Below, one piece after another: positions 28,516-37,079 of a stretch of 64,000 nt of DNA. This DNA comes from Pseudomonadales bacterium (GTDB lineage Bacteria; Pseudomonadota; Gammaproteobacteria; Pseudomonadales; Azotimanducaceae). The translations under genes were made by a program, and so were the position numbers. The stretch's first letter is position 1; every line of letters starts with the position of its first letter. The notes below the pieces were generated by a model. The model was not told the DNA's origin, ran no database searches, and saw only the letters and a program-made list of their open reading frames with translations. The stretch lies in assembly GCA_023300545.1 (NCBI GenBank), contig JALZVT010000020.1:1-64000 (forward strand), read 5' to 3'.

Positions 28516-29094
28516 ATGCTTTTGATGATCGACAACTACGATTCGTTTACCTACAACGTTGTGCAATACCTCGCCGAACTCGGCGAGGACGTTGTTGTGC
28601 ACCGCAACGATGAAATTTCGCTGCAAGAAATTCACGACCTCAAGCCAGCTAAAATAGTGCTCTCGCCAGGCCCGTGTACCCCCGATGAGGCGGGCATCTC
28701 GATGGATGTCGTACAGGAATTTGGCACAAACACGCCTCTGCTTGGCATCTGTCTGGGCCATCAGAGCATTGGCCAGGTATTCGGCGGTTCAGTCGTTCGC
28801 GCCAGAGAAGTCATGCACGGTAAAACCAGCGACATTCATCACAGTGGCCAGGGCGTTTTCAAAGGTCTCGACCAGCCGTTTATAGCCACTCGTTACCACT
28901 CACTGATTTTGGCAACCAACGATTTACCGGATTGTCTTGAGATCACTGCCTGGACCGAGCGCGACAGTCAGCGCGACGAGGTGATGGGCGTACGGCACAA
29001 AACCCTACCGATCGAAGGCGTGCAGTTTCACCCCGAATCGATCCTGACAAATTCAGGTCATCAACTGCTCAACAACTTCCTGACGGGCTACTAG
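28516..29094 (+). CDS. trpG: anthranilate synthase component II (glutamine amidotransferase)
   Basis: TrpG supplies ammonia from glutamine to TrpE; in many bacteria the same subunit also serves PabB in folate synthesis. The 192-residue class-I amidotransferase has DNYDSFTYN at the N-terminus, the oxyanion region [13 protein letters not shown], the nucleophile Cys in [10 protein letters not shown] near residue 79, and the catalytic His-x-Glu in GVQFHPES near 171. It is followed two bases later by trpD. Confidence 0.97.
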   Translation: MLLMIDNYDSFTYNVVQYLAELGEDVVVHRNDEISLQEIHDLKPAKIVLSPGPCTPDEAGISMDVVQEFGTNTPLLGICLGHQSIGQVFGGSVVRAREVMHGKTSDIHHSGQGVFKGLDQPFIATRYHSLILATNDLPDCLEITAWTERDSQRDEVMGVRHKTLPIEGVQFHPESILTNSGHQLLNNFLTGY

Positions 29095-29096
29095 GC

Positions 29097-30125
29097 ATGA
29101 ACATCACCAAAGCTCTCGATACCCTGGTGAACTCCAAAGACCTGTCGTTTGCTGATAGCCAGAATCTCTTCACTACGGCGATGCAAGGCGAGCTCACCAA
29201 TGTTCAGCTCGCCGGCCTGTTGATTGGTCTGCGGGTCAAAGGTGAAACCGTTGCCGAGCTCGCGGGCGCTGCAGCAGCCATGCGCGACCTGTCGGTCAAG
29301 GTCGACATCCAAGCACCACACCTGGTGGATACCTGTGGCACCGGCGGCAGTGGCGGCGCCAAACTGTTCAACATTTCAACCGCAGCAGGCTTTGTCGCCG
29401 CCGCAGGTGGCGCTCATGTTGCCAAACACGGTAACCGCGCAATGACGAGCAAGTCGGGCAGCGCCGACGTGCTCGAAGCCGCGGGCATCAATCTTGCGCT
29501 TACACCAGACCAGGTCGCCCAGTGTATTCGCGACACGGGCATTGGTTTCATGTTTGCCCAAGCGCATCACAGCGCCATGCGCCATGCCGCAACTGCGCGT
29601 CGAGAACTGGCCGTACGCACTATGATGAATGTGCTCGGCCCCATGACAAATCCGGCTGGCGCAAAAAATCAACTGATCGGCGTCTTTGCTCCCGAATGGC
29701 AGCGCAAAATGATTGAAGTACTGCAGCAACTGGGCGGCGAGCGAGCACTTACAGTGCACAGCGACGGTCTCGACGAATTCTCCATCGCCGCAACAGCCCA
29801 TGTTGTCGAGTTAGTTGATGGTGACATTCACGAATACACCGTCACACCGCAAGACGTTGGTCTTGCTCCGGGTTCGATTACCGGGCTGACATCAAGCTCG
29901 CCCCAGCAGAGCCTTGCCCACGTGCGCAACGCGCTCACCAACGTCGACAGCACCGCCGCGCACATTGTTGCCTTCAACGCCGGCGCCGCACTCTATGTTG
30001 CTGGCTGCGCAGACAATCTTCGAGCCGGCGTCGAACTTGCGCAAAACAGCATCAGCGAGGGTCGTGCAATAGCACGGCTGGAAAATTTGGCCGCCCTTAG
30101 TCAGACATTCAAAGCCAGCGAGTAG
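29097..30125 (+). CDS. trpD: anthranilate phosphoribosyltransferase
   Basis: TrpD joins anthranilate to PRPP, the second step of tryptophan synthesis. The 342-residue product carries the PRPP-binding DTCGTGGSGG near residue 79, KHGNRAMTSKSGSADVLEA near 112 and LGPMTNPA near 180. Length and motifs are typical. It lies between trpG and trpC in a tight trpGDC operon. Confidence 0.98.
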   Translation: MNITKALDTLVNSKDLSFADSQNLFTTAMQGELTNVQLAGLLIGLRVKGETVAELAGAAAAMRDLSVKVDIQAPHLVDTCGTGGSGGAKLFNISTAAGFVAAAGGAHVAKHGNRAMTSKSGSADVLEAAGINLALTPDQVAQCIRDTGIGFMFAQAHHSAMRHAATARRELAVRTMMNVLGPMTNPAGAKNQLIGVFAPEWQRKMIEVLQQLGGERALTVHSDGLDEFSIAATAHVVELVDGDIHEYTVTPQDVGLAPGSITGLTSSSPQQSLAHVRNALTNVDSTAAHIVAFNAGAALYVAGCADNLRAGVELAQNSISEGRAIARLENLAALSQTFKASE

Positions 30126-30148
30126 CGAATTATCAGAAGGATCAAACC

Positions 30149-30949
30149 ATGAGCGTGCTCGACGACATTCTGCGCGACAAAATCAGTGAAGTAGCAGACC
30201 GCCAGGCGGCGACCTCACTCGCCCAACACAAAGCAAGCGTCGCCAACCAATCTGATGACCCAGCAGCAGCTCCCCGCGGCTTTGCAGCGGCCTTGCGCGC
30301 ACGCCAGCACAACGCCACCAGCGCAGTCATCGCTGAAGTGAAAAAGGCCTCACCCAGCAAGGGGGTGATTCGACCCAACTTCCACCCCGGCGCTATCGCA
30401 AGTTCCTACGAAGCCGGCGGAGCCGCCTGTTTGTCGGTGCTCACTGACGCCAAATATTTTCAGGGAGCCGACAGCTATTTGCTGGAAGCACGCTCGGCAA
30501 GCCGCCTGCCGGTGCTGCGCAAAGACTTCATTGTCGATGCGTATCAAATATGGGAAACCCGCGCGCTTGGCGCTGACTGCCTGTTACTGATTGTTGCTGC
30601 ACTCACCGACTCACAGCTGGCCGATTTTTACGGCCTGGCCCGAGAAATCGGCTTGGACGTGCTGGTTGAAGTGCACGACGCGACAGAACTTGAACGCATA
30701 AACTCCCTGAACGCTGATCTTCTTGGTGTTAACAACCGCAATCTGAAAACCTTCGAAACCACGCTCAACACCACTAAAGAACTCGCAAAACTTACTTCTA
30801 AAGATGCCTTGCTCATTTCCGAGTCCGGCATCCATACCGCCGCCGACATCGAGTTCCTCCGCGCCCTTGATGTGCACTGCTACCTGATAGGCGAAGCCTT
30901 CATGCGCGAAGACGATCCGGGTCAGGCCCTAAAAGACCTAACAGGCTAG
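30149..30949 (+). CDS. trpC: indole-3-glycerol-phosphate synthase
   Basis: TrpC closes the indole ring from carboxyphenylamino-deoxyribulose phosphate. The 266-residue TIM barrel shows AEVKKASPSKG with the catalytic Lys near residue 65, VLRKDFI near 125, LGVNNRNLKTF near 190 and SESGI near 228. It is not fused to TrpF. A REP-like palindrome and an intrinsic terminator follow directly. Confidence 0.98.
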   Translation: MSVLDDILRDKISEVADRQAATSLAQHKASVANQSDDPAAAPRGFAAALRARQHNATSAVIAEVKKASPSKGVIRPNFHPGAIASSYEAGGAACLSVLTDAKYFQGADSYLLEARSASRLPVLRKDFIVDAYQIWETRALGADCLLLIVAALTDSQLADFYGLAREIGLDVLVEVHDATELERINSLNADLLGVNNRNLKTFETTLNTTKELAKLTSKDALLISESGIHTAADIEFLRALDVHCYLIGEAFMREDDPGQALKDLTG

Positions 30950-30952
30950 ACC

Positions 30953-30976
30953 GGGGTCAGAATTCATTCTGACCCC
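30953..30976. repeat. REP-like palindrome, copy 3 (after trpC)
   Basis: GGGGTCAGAAT and ATTCTGACCCC arms (11 bp each) are separated by two bases, three bases after the trpC stop. They are the same arms as at 9071 and 21219. It could act as a transcript end or mRNA-stabilising hairpin for trpGDC. Confidence 0.82.
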
Positions 30977-30998
30977 CACATTTTCTCTCGCCATTAAA

Positions 30999-31023
30999 AA
31001 AGCCGGATCATAGATCCGGCTTT
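30999..31023 (-). terminator. intrinsic terminator of crp/vfr, possibly bidirectional
   Basis: An 11-bp perfect stem (AAAGCCGGATC / GATCCGGCTTT, 3-base loop) is followed by a run of six T on the minus strand, so it is well placed to end the crp transcript. On the plus strand the tail is only TTT followed by G, so it would be a weaker terminator for trpC. Confidence 0.85.
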
Positions 31024-31149
31024 GGGGGGCAATTCCGTTGCAAGTCACATCATGCGACTGGTTTTCCTTGTTTTCGGCGATCCTCGCCGAATTGAGACAC
31101 GTCTCTCAAGCGTGACCGGTTAAATCAACGATCCAACCAGCCACCAAGA

Positions 31150-31788
31150 TTAGCGTGTACCAAATACCACCATGGTTTTTCCTTTCACCGATACCAGACC
31201 CTGTTCAACCAGAGTCTTGAGTACGCGGCCAACCATCTCCCGGGAACAGCCAACAATGCGGCCAATTTCCTGACGGGTAATCTTGATTTGCATGCCATCG
31301 GGATGCGTCATTGCATCAGGCTGCTTGGCGAGTTCGAGAAGAGTACGGGCAACGCGGCCGGTAACGTCCAGGAACGCGAGGTCGCTGACTTTCTGTGTGG
31401 TCTTGGTCAGTGACTTGGCCATCTGTGAGCCCACTGCGTAGAGCAGACGGGTATCGCGCTCAGCAAGCTCTTTGTATTTGGCGTAACTGAGTTCAGCTAC
31501 TTCACATTCTGTCTTTGATTTAACCCAAGCAGTACGCGGGTTGTTGTCAGACATAAACAATGGCATTTCGCCAAAGAAGTCGCCCTTGTTCAAATAGGCA
31601 ACAATAATTTCACGACCAGACTCGTCCTCAACCAGAACGGTCACTGACCCTTTCTGTATGTAGTAAATCGAGTCTGACTTATCACCGGCGTAGATGAGGG
31701 TGCTCTTTGCCGGGTACTTGCGACGGTGGGCCGCAGCAAGAAATGCATCGAGGTGAGAAGTATCTTCGCTTTGCGCGTTAGCACTCAT
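31150..31788 (-). CDS. crp: cAMP-responsive transcription regulator, CRP/Vfr type
   Basis: The product is close to Pseudomonas Vfr and E. coli CRP. It has a cyclic-nucleotide domain with YIQKGSV and GDFFGEM, the dimer helix ([15 protein letters not shown]), and an [25 protein letters not shown]. From ATG 31788 it has 212 residues, matching Vfr, with AAAGGA six bases upstream. A second in-frame ATG at 31857 has a perfect AAGGAG seven bases upstream and would add 23 basic residues, so two forms are possible. Neighbours trpGDC on one side and osmC on the other match Pseudomonas and E. coli order. Confidence 0.95.
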   Translation of the reverse strand: MSANAQSEDTSHLDAFLAAAHRRKYPAKSTLIYAGDKSDSIYYIQKGSVTVLVEDESGREIIVAYLNKGDFFGEMPLFMSDNNPRTAWVKSKTECEVAELSYAKYKELAERDTRLLYAVGSQMAKSLTKTTQKVSDLAFLDVTGRVARTLLELAKQPDAMTHPDGMQIKITRQEIGRIVGCSREMVGRVLKTLVEQGLVSVKGKTMVVFGTR

Positions 31789-32349
31789 AGCGAATCCTTT
31801 GGCCAGTGGTCGTTTTGCACCCAGACCAGAAACCTTGGTATTTTTTGCTGCAAGCATGCTAGCGCTCCTTCGTAGTAATCATGCGAATTGCCCTTACGTC
31901 ATGTGAATCCCCGGTGCTCTAACCAAGGAACTCAATGGTCATCATTGAGTTGCATATTCAATGCCAGCTTTTTGCGTGGGCCGACATCAAGGGCCGAGTG
32001 AGACTTTTGCACAGCCCCTTGCTTGCACCTACACCTTCACGACAAGCGGTGCAAAACCCGTGCTCGAACGGTCGTTTTGTTCTGCATTTTGTGGATTCAT
32101 ACCACGTACTCACAGACTCGCTTCACACCAGCCGCTTTTTTAGCGCACGCTAACCGTAGTTGACGAAACTTCAGTTGTCGTTCAAAACACACTTTTAACT
32201 TCCACGAATATCAATAAATTTACTGGGTAAGCGCATTCAATAGAGAACTGTGTCACACTTTCCATATCAAGTTGGTTGTAACTCTGTGCAAAATTATTTT
32301 GCTCGGCACCACAACATAGATATTCAAAAACCACGGAATAGAAAACGCC
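31789..32349. other. crp-osmC divergent intergenic region
   Basis: This 561-base region (493 bases if crp starts at 31857) should hold the promoters of crp (minus) and osmC (plus). The half near osmC is A/T-rich. A weak plus-strand promoter is TTGGTT (32272-32277) with TATTTT (32295-32300), 17 bases apart. A small palindrome GTGTCACAC lies near 32250; it looks like fused CRP half-sites without the normal 6-base spacer, so a CRP site is doubtful. No gene is seen. Confidence 0.5.
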
Positions 32350-32784
32350 ATGCAGGAAATGACCGCCACACTCGAATGGCAAACCGACAAACAATTTCAG
32401 GGTACAACCGGCACGCAACACAGTATTTTGCTCGACGGCAATCGCGAGACCAACGTGGGCGCAAGTCCGATGGAACTTGTATTAATGGGAATGGGTGGGT
32501 GTACCGCATACGACGTCGTGCACATTTTGGGCAAATCGCGTCAGAATGTGACGAAATGTGTGACTCAATTAACAGCACAACGGTCCGACGATGTGCCGTC
32601 AGTGTTTACCCACATCCATGTACATTTTATTGTCGCAGGCGAAGGGTTGGCCGAAGACAAAGTGGCACGTGCTGTGGAACTGTCTGCTGAGAAGTACTGT
32701 AGCGCCTCTATTATGCTTGGCCGCGGTGGGGTCGAAATCACCCACGGCTTCGAGGTTGTCACCTCTGATGAGGCGCTCGGATAG
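32350..32784 (+). CDS. OsmC family protein (YhfA type)
   Basis: The 144-residue product has the OsmC peroxiredoxin-like fold with its two redox Cys in MGGCTAYDVV (near residue 50) and EKYCSASIML (near 117). OsmC-type proteins reduce organic hydroperoxides; the YhfA branch is uncharacterised. In E. coli yhfA is divergent from crp, and in Pseudomonas an OsmC gene follows vfr, so the position supports the YhfA identity. Its stop overlaps the next gene's GTG by one base. Confidence 0.9.
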   Translation: MQEMTATLEWQTDKQFQGTTGTQHSILLDGNRETNVGASPMELVLMGMGGCTAYDVVHILGKSRQNVTKCVTQLTAQRSDDVPSVFTHIHVHFIVAGEGLAEDKVARAVELSAEKYCSASIMLGRGGVEITHGFEVVTSDEALG

Positions 32785-33260
32785 TGACCACCCCAACCGA
32801 CCAACCGACAAATCCACTGGTCACCAGCGGCCTGCGCCACGTCGCTCTCAACGTCGATAGTCTAGAAGATTGCCTTGATTTCTACATCAGGCTCCTGGGC
32901 ATGACCATCGAATGGCAGCCCGACGACGACAATGTGTTCCTGTGCTCGGGCACTGACAATCTGGCATTGCACCGGCGGCTCGATCAACCCGCTGCGTCAG
33001 CCCCATCTATAGCCCCAGCAGATGAATCGCCCAGCCAACCAACCCTAAAAGAACGGCTGGACCATATTGGCTTCATCATTGATGACATCGCCGATATCGA
33101 TCGCTGGCACCATAAATTAGTAGACGCTGGCGTCGAGATCGCCCAGCCACCCAAGACCCACCGAGACGGCGCTCGCTCCTTCTATTGCTACGACCCCGAC
33201 GGAACTCTGGTACAGCTCATCTTCCACCCGCCAATCTCAAAGGGCGCACTTAGCAACTAA
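32784..33260 (+). CDS. VOC/glyoxalase-family protein
   Basis: The 158-residue product has a single vicinal-oxygen-chelate domain: GLRHVALNVDSLEDCLDFYIRLLGM at the start, and GARSFYCYDPDGTLVQLIF at the end. Candidate metal ligands are His near residue 15, His in LDHIGF and Glu or Gln late in the chain. The substrate cannot be told. GTG overlaps the osmC stop (TAGTG), so the two are probably translated together. In Pseudomonas speD occupies this place. Confidence 0.85.
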   Translation: MTTPTDQPTNPLVTSGLRHVALNVDSLEDCLDFYIRLLGMTIEWQPDDDNVFLCSGTDNLALHRRLDQPAASAPSIAPADESPSQPTLKERLDHIGFIIDDIADIDRWHHKLVDAGVEIAQPPKTHRDGARSFYCYDPDGTLVQLIFHPPISKGALSN

Positions 33261-33275
33261 GCTGCCAGACAGACT

Positions 33276-33944
33276 CTAAATACGATACGTGGTAGCCGTC
33301 ATCAGCCGCGCGACCCCCGCCATCACTCGCTTCTGCAAGGGCGACAAGGTCTGCTCTTCAACAGAGGCTGCTGATCCGTCGCCTAGGGTGCCAGCGAGTT
33401 CGAGCGCGTCGTGGCCATGCCGCGCCTCGTCTTCGCGCATCTGCGTCACCACGGCTCGGCTACGTTCATCGGCATCGGGCAAAGAGCTGAGGTGGCTATC
33501 AAGATGTTTGACAACCTGATCTTCCGTGGCCTCAACAAAGGCAAGACTGACTCGGTCGCCCAACAACCCCGCAACGGCGCCTAAGGTCCAGGACGCCCCA
33601 TAAAACAACGGGTTCAGGACGCTGGGGCGAGAACCGAGCTCATCCAGCCGCTCCTCACACCAGACCAGATGATCAACCTCTTCCTCACCGGCATGGGCCA
33701 GCACCGCCAGCACCTCCGGAGATCGTGCTGTTGTTGACTGACCGTCGTACAACGCCTGGGCACAGACCTCGCCGCAGTGATTGACCCGCATCAGGCCCGC
33801 CGCGTGACGAACCTCTTCTGCCGACAAGTCGGCATTTTGCGGCTCATCAGCAGCCGGGGACGGGCGATTGGCCCGATGCTGTCCTGTCAGTGTACGCAGA
33901 GCGCGATCGAAGCCGCGAATCAGATCGTCAGGGTACTGCTTCAT
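33276..33944 (-). CDS. coq7: 3-demethoxyubiquinol 3-hydroxylase
   Basis: Coq7/UbiM-type di-iron monooxygenase of ubiquinone synthesis. The 222-residue product has the iron-ligand pattern of the family: MRVNHCGEVCAQALY (Glu, near residue 57), AGEEEVDHLVWCEERL (Glu and His, near 87) and later EDEARHGHDAL. Many Gammaproteobacteria use Coq7 instead of UbiF. The vfr-osmC-speD-coq7 order of Pseudomonas is nearly kept here. It converges with the VOC gene. Confidence 0.95.
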   Translation of the reverse strand: MKQYPDDLIRGFDRALRTLTGQHRANRPSPAADEPQNADLSAEEVRHAAGLMRVNHCGEVCAQALYDGQSTTARSPEVLAVLAHAGEEEVDHLVWCEERLDELGSRPSVLNPLFYGASWTLGAVAGLLGDRVSLAFVEATEDQVVKHLDSHLSSLPDADERSRAVVTQMREDEARHGHDALELAGTLGDGSAASVEEQTLSPLQKRVMAGVARLMTATTYRI

Positions 33945-34014
33945 AGTTGGTTCTCATTAAGGTCTCTATACTAACCTTCCTGCGTGAAAAGCACCTGAAC
34001 AAGGACACAGCGCC

Positions 34015-35499
34015 ATGGGTGACACCCGCGATCTCGGCTTGATCCTCGACGCCAAAATTCCACTCATCGCCATCGAGTCGCCCGATGAGCGACGCGTGTT
34101 GAGCCTGCTACTGCGTCTCGCTATGCAACGCACCACAGAATTCCACGAGTGGTCAGTAACCCGCGGATTACGCCGCGGCGGCTTTGGCAGCGATCTGCCC
34201 AACGACCTCAGCTTGCACGAGCCCGAAGCACTGCTCGCACATATCACTGAACAACCCGGCCCGGCAATCTATGCGCTGTGCGACTTACACCCGTGGCTGA
34301 CCGAACCCAAGATCGTGCGCTACCTGAAAGACATCGCCCTCGACCACGAGTCTCAGGGCAAAACTATTGTGTTGGTCAGTCACCGGCTCACAACACCGGC
34401 CGAGCTGGGTCGTTTCAGCGCATCGTTTCAGCTGCAGTTACCCAGTGACGATGAGTTAATGGCCATTGTTCGTAAGCAGGCCCAAGAATGGGGGGAACAA
34501 AACGAGGGTCAGCGGGTTAAGACGGATCGAGAAACACTGACCAAGCTCATCGCCAATCTACGTGGCGTAACTCACGCTGATGCTCAGGTATTAATTCGTC
34601 ATGCCGTGTTTAGCGACGGTGCGATTACCGAGAGCGATATCCCAGCCGTTAATCGACTCAAGTTTGAACTGTTAGATGCTGAAGGCGTGCTGCATTTTGA
34701 GTACGACACAGAATCCTTTGGCCAGGTTGCAGGGCTCGATAATTTGAAGCGCTGGCTTGCGCTGCGAAAGGAGCCACTCCTCAACGCAGACAGCAGCGAA
34801 GGATTGGTCGACAAGCCTCGCGGAGTCATGTTGCTTGGCGTACAGGGCGGCGGCAAAAGCCTGGCCGCCAAGTGTGTAGCTGGCGCCTGGGGCCTGCCGT
34901 TGTTGCGGCTCGACTTTGGCGCGCTCTACAACAAATACTTTGGTGAAACCGAACGCAACTTACGTAACTCTCTCGCCCAGGCAGAGCTGATGGCGCCCTG
35001 CGTACTGTGGATGGATGAAATCGAAAAAGGGCTGGCGACCGGCGAAGGAGACAACGCCACAGCACAACGAGTGCTCGGCACTCTCTTGACCTGGATGGCA
35101 GAGAACACCAAACCCGTATTTATCGTCGCAACCTCTAATGACATCACCCGCCTGCCTCCCGAACTCATGCGCAAAGGCAGGCTAGACGAAGTATTTTTTG
35201 TCGACCTGCCAGATCAGACCGTTCGCGAAGATATTTTTGCCATTCATTTGCACAAGCGTGGCGCCAACCCAGACGACTTTGATCTCCCCGAACTGGCGAA
35301 GGTCGCCCAGGGGTTTACCGGTGCTGAAATAGAAGAGGCGATTGTCTCAGCGCGTTATCTAAGTGCTGCGCAGAATCAGCCGGTTACAACCGAAACACTG
35401 TTAGCCGCCATCAATCGCACCTATCCGGTATCTATATTGCACGCTGAGAGCATTCGCGAACTACGCGCCTGGGCCGCAGAACGCACCGTTCCGGCATAA
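34015..35499 (+). CDS. AAA ATPase, Ycf46-like
   Basis: The 494-residue product resembles Ycf46-type ATPases of cyanobacteria and some proteobacteria. The N-terminal half (to about residue 235) lacks nucleotide motifs. The C-terminal AAA module has Walker A GVQGGGKS near residue 277, Walker [11 protein letters not shown] near 324, sensor-1 ATSN and the Arg-finger segment [10 protein letters not shown] near 388, so it should be active. The cellular role is not established for the family. AAGGA lies upstream of ATG 34015. Confidence 0.88.
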   Translation: MGDTRDLGLILDAKIPLIAIESPDERRVLSLLLRLAMQRTTEFHEWSVTRGLRRGGFGSDLPNDLSLHEPEALLAHITEQPGPAIYALCDLHPWLTEPKIVRYLKDIALDHESQGKTIVLVSHRLTTPAELGRFSASFQLQLPSDDELMAIVRKQAQEWGEQNEGQRVKTDRETLTKLIANLRGVTHADAQVLIRHAVFSDGAITESDIPAVNRLKFELLDAEGVLHFEYDTESFGQVAGLDNLKRWLALRKEPLLNADSSEGLVDKPRGVMLLGVQGGGKSLAAKCVAGAWGLPLLRLDFGALYNKYFGETERNLRNSLAQAELMAPCVLWMDEIEKGLATGEGDNATAQRVLGTLLTWMAENTKPVFIVATSNDITRLPPELMRKGRLDEVFFVDLPDQTVREDIFAIHLHKRGANPDDFDLPELAKVAQGFTGAEIEEAIVSARYLSAAQNQPVTTETLLAAINRTYPVSILHAESIRELRAWAAERTVPA

Positions 35500-35506
35500 T
35501 GCACCT

Positions 35507-35965
35507 ATGCCTATCAAAATCGAAAGCCCTGCGAGCCCAGATATCATCGAACTGCTGCAAGAACACTTGCAAGATATGGCCACGCATTCTCCCCCTGAAA
35601 GCGTGCACGCACTAGATCTCGCCGCACTACAGGCAAACAATATTCTGTTCTTCAGCGCACGTACCACTCAGGGCGATCTACAGGGCTGCGCTGCATTAAA
35701 AATGCTTACGCCCCAGCAGGGTGAGCTGAAGTCTATGCGCACCGTTACGGCGCATTTGCGTCAGGGCATTGCGGCTGATCTGCTCGATCACATTATGACC
35801 GTGGCTCGACAGAGCGGGCTCGAACAACTCAGCCTCGAAACCGGCACACCCGTAGCGTTTTCACCCGCACGCAAACTGTACGAGCGATTCGGCTTCACGC
35901 CCTGCAGCCCGTTTGCAAACTACAGTGAAGATCCTTACAGCCTCTTCATGACACTCAAGCTCTAG
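35507..35965 (+). CDS. GNAT family N-acetyltransferase
   Basis: The 152-residue product has the PanZ/ElaA-like GNAT layout: a short N-part, QGCAALK, SMRTVTAHLRQGIAADLLDHI (acetyl-CoA binding) and LYERFGFTPC near the end. Gly in the usual R/Q-x-x-G-x-G/A loop is partly replaced (LRQGIA). Start ATG is seven bases after the ATPase stop, with no clear ribosome site. It overlaps the next gene tail-to-tail by four bases. Substrate unknown. Confidence 0.82.
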   Translation: MPIKIESPASPDIIELLQEHLQDMATHSPPESVHALDLAALQANNILFFSARTTQGDLQGCAALKMLTPQQGELKSMRTVTAHLRQGIAADLLDHIMTVARQSGLEQLSLETGTPVAFSPARKLYERFGFTPCSPFANYSEDPYSLFMTLKL

Positions 35966-37014
35966 ATTGGGCTCGCTGGTGGCGAGATCTTTTCCGCCTC
36001 GCTAGATCCGTCGCTCAGCACAATCCGATAGCCGTGGTGCACCAGCAACAACAACGCAAGATTGAGCTGCTCGTTGTCATTTCCAACACACAACCCATAG
36101 GACACCGATTTGTTAAGCCCTGCAATTTGCCGGCGTAACGCCTGTGCATCAAGCACCGAAGCAATCTGCAACGGCTCACTGCCGGCTCGCCAAGAGTCAG
36201 GCTCCCGAGCCAGCATCCACCATAGGTCGCCAACAAGCGCCCGCAACTGACGCGCTTCACCTCGCAGTACCCGACCACCCATCGGCATATGCACTCGAGC
36301 ATTGCGCAGGCCGCCAGTTAACACGGCGTCTTCACCAAAAAAACCACCTGCCGCCACCTGCGCCAACGGCCGATGGCCGCCCGCCACCTCAACCAGCGCA
36401 ACACCTGTTTGCACAATATAAAAACACTCGCCAGCCACACCAGGCGCAATGAGCTGCTGACCGCGCGCAATGACAACGGGCTCAAGTTCGCGTAACCAAC
36501 GCTGCCAACCGGATGCCCCACGGCGTCGATAGAGCAATCGCAACACCGGGCTCCCAGCCAGCGTCTCTAGCCAGTGAGTTGCAGCAGATGCATTTGTTAA
36601 ATCTTCTACGTAGCCAGTGTTTACTGAGCCGCCCGAGTCATCCAGATCACCCTGCAAATGAAACAACCGGGCTGCGCTCGCGTCAAAGTAAAGTAATCGC
36701 ACAGCGCTAACGCAACGCAGGCTGGATTGACCCGGATAGATCGGCACACGACACCGTTGTGAGCCCGCCACAAAGCGCTCGCCGGTTTGTTCGTTACACA
36801 CTGTTCCTGAACAGAGGTACCAGACACCGTCCATGCGCCTCGGCGGCCGAACCAACAATCGCTTGGCCGGCACAACCACTTCGTGTGCGAGCCGTGCAAG
36901 TGTCGCAAGGCTGTGCCAGTCAAAGTCAGTCATCGGCTCAAACCGTCGCAACAAGTTAAGCGTCGCGTTACGGGAAAAATTTTGGGTTGCGGCAGAGGCG
37001 GTTACAAAACTCAT
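35962..37014 (-). CDS. double cyclic-nucleotide-type domain protein with rhodanese-like tail
   Basis: The product is about 350 residues. The first part (about 20-110) looks like a degenerate cyclic-nucleotide fold (WYLCSGTV). The second (about 180-265) is clearer, with CFYIVQTGVALVEV and GGFFGEDAVLTG. The normal phosphate-binding Arg context is poor in both, so cAMP binding is doubtful. The tail (about 290-340) resembles the C-terminal half of a rhodanese, with a Cys in LCVGNDNEQ where the active-site loop would be but no Arg at its end. Start is ATG 37014; GTG 37020 is also possible. Confidence 0.75.
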   Translation of the reverse strand: MSFVTASAATQNFSRNATLNLLRRFEPMTDFDWHSLATLARLAHEVVVPAKRLLVRPPRRMDGVWYLCSGTVCNEQTGERFVAGSQRCRVPIYPGQSSLRCVSAVRLLYFDASAARLFHLQGDLDDSGGSVNTGYVEDLTNASAATHWLETLAGSPVLRLLYRRRGASGWQRWLRELEPVVIARGQQLIAPGVAGECFYIVQTGVALVEVAGGHRPLAQVAAGGFFGEDAVLTGGLRNARVHMPMGGRVLRGEARQLRALVGDLWWMLAREPDSWRAGSEPLQIASVLDAQALRRQIAGLNKSVSYGLCVGNDNEQLNLALLLLVHHGYRIVLSDGSSEAEKISPPASPI

Positions 37015-37079
37015 GCCCACAGCCTGCGCCGGTGCATTTTTTTAGTCTGTCAGACATACGCCCGTAGCGGAGTAAGAAC

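Noticed and set aside
28313-28525. His-rich 70-codon GTG frame before trpG
   Set aside because: There is no ribosome site, it overlaps the trpG start out of frame and its composition follows the C-rich leader sequence.
32240-32260. CRP binding site upstream of osmC
   Set aside because: The half-sites TGTG and CACA touch or overlap instead of being six bases apart.
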